Positions 6,450 to 6,501 of a stretch of DNA of 6,501 nt are shown piece by piece (positions within the stretch are counted from its first letter, which is position 1; every line of letters begins with the position of its first letter). Source of the stretch: Promethearchaeota archaeon. GTDB lineage: Archaea > Asgardarchaeota > Lokiarchaeia > Sigynarchaeales > SOKP01. The notes under the pieces were generated by a model. The model made no database searches, was not told where the DNA came from, and worked only from the letters and a program-made list of their open reading frames with translations. The position numbers were made by a program, and so were the translations under genes. The stretch covers positions 1 through 6,501 of the forward strand of contig JABXKC010000073.1 of NCBI GenBank assembly GCA_013375495.1, read 5' to 3'.

Positions 6450-6501
6450 ATGTCATCTAAATCTATAGTATATTGGGCATCTCCGAATGAGGTAGCAGCT
6501 T
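6450..6501 (+). CDS. N-terminus of a hypothetical protein, truncated by the window edge
   Basis: An ATG opens a frame that stays open to the last base, giving 17 codons: MSSKSIVYWASPNEVAA. The hydrophobic start IVYWAS looks like a first beta strand, and the segment is GC-richer than the gap before it, as expected for coding DNA. The VYWAS start loosely recalls DUF362-type proteins, but 17 residues are too few to assign a family. An AT-rich tract and a purine-rich GAGAAAAGAT precede the ATG; no clear Shine-Dalgarno is seen. Confidence 0.5.
   Translation, partial: MSSKSIVYWASPNEVAA

Overview
The window is AT-rich and every recognisable gene lies on the + strand. It most likely comes from an archaeon. 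The strongest evidence is a full-length NreA-type DNA repair protein, a family that is essentially archaeal, with its N-terminal Cys4 zinc finger and a PCNA-binding-like tail. TATA-like boxes, T-run terminators and a GTGAT-type Shine-Dalgarno fit this. The low GC, together with a secreted M6-like protease and a DUF457 membrane protein, would suit an Asgard/Promethearchaeota-type genome, but that lineage is an inference and cannot be proved here.

Layout: (1) Bases 1-1588 hold the 3' part of a secreted HEXXH metalloprotease related to immune inhibitor A (M6). Its start lies before the window, and a long T-run follows the stop. (2) Bases 1589-1939 hold no intact gene. They contain the terminator, a possible decayed ORF remnant and an AT-rich promoter for the next gene. 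(3) Bases 1940-2884 encode a DUF457/YdjM-type polytopic membrane protein with an extra C-terminal soluble region. (4) Bases 3059-6273 hold three co-directional genes: nreA (TTG start), an amidohydrolase-2 family metal-dependent hydrolase 30 bases downstream, and an FMN-dependent nitronate monooxygenase-like protein (GTG start) 101 bases further on. (5) Bases 6274-6449 are an AT-rich gap with short inverted repeats, and the first 17 codons of another gene run off the right edge.

How the genes relate: nreA and the amidohydrolase are close enough to share a transcript. The flavoprotein may be on the same transcript or have its own promoter. Nothing links the flanking protease and DUF457 gene functionally to this cluster. 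I see no CRISPR array, tRNA, rRNA, transposase or phage gene. The window looks like ordinary archaeal chromosome. Points worth a second look are the missing usual active-site His in the flavoprotein, the unusual neighbours of nreA, the DUF457 C-terminal extension and the possible gene remnant.
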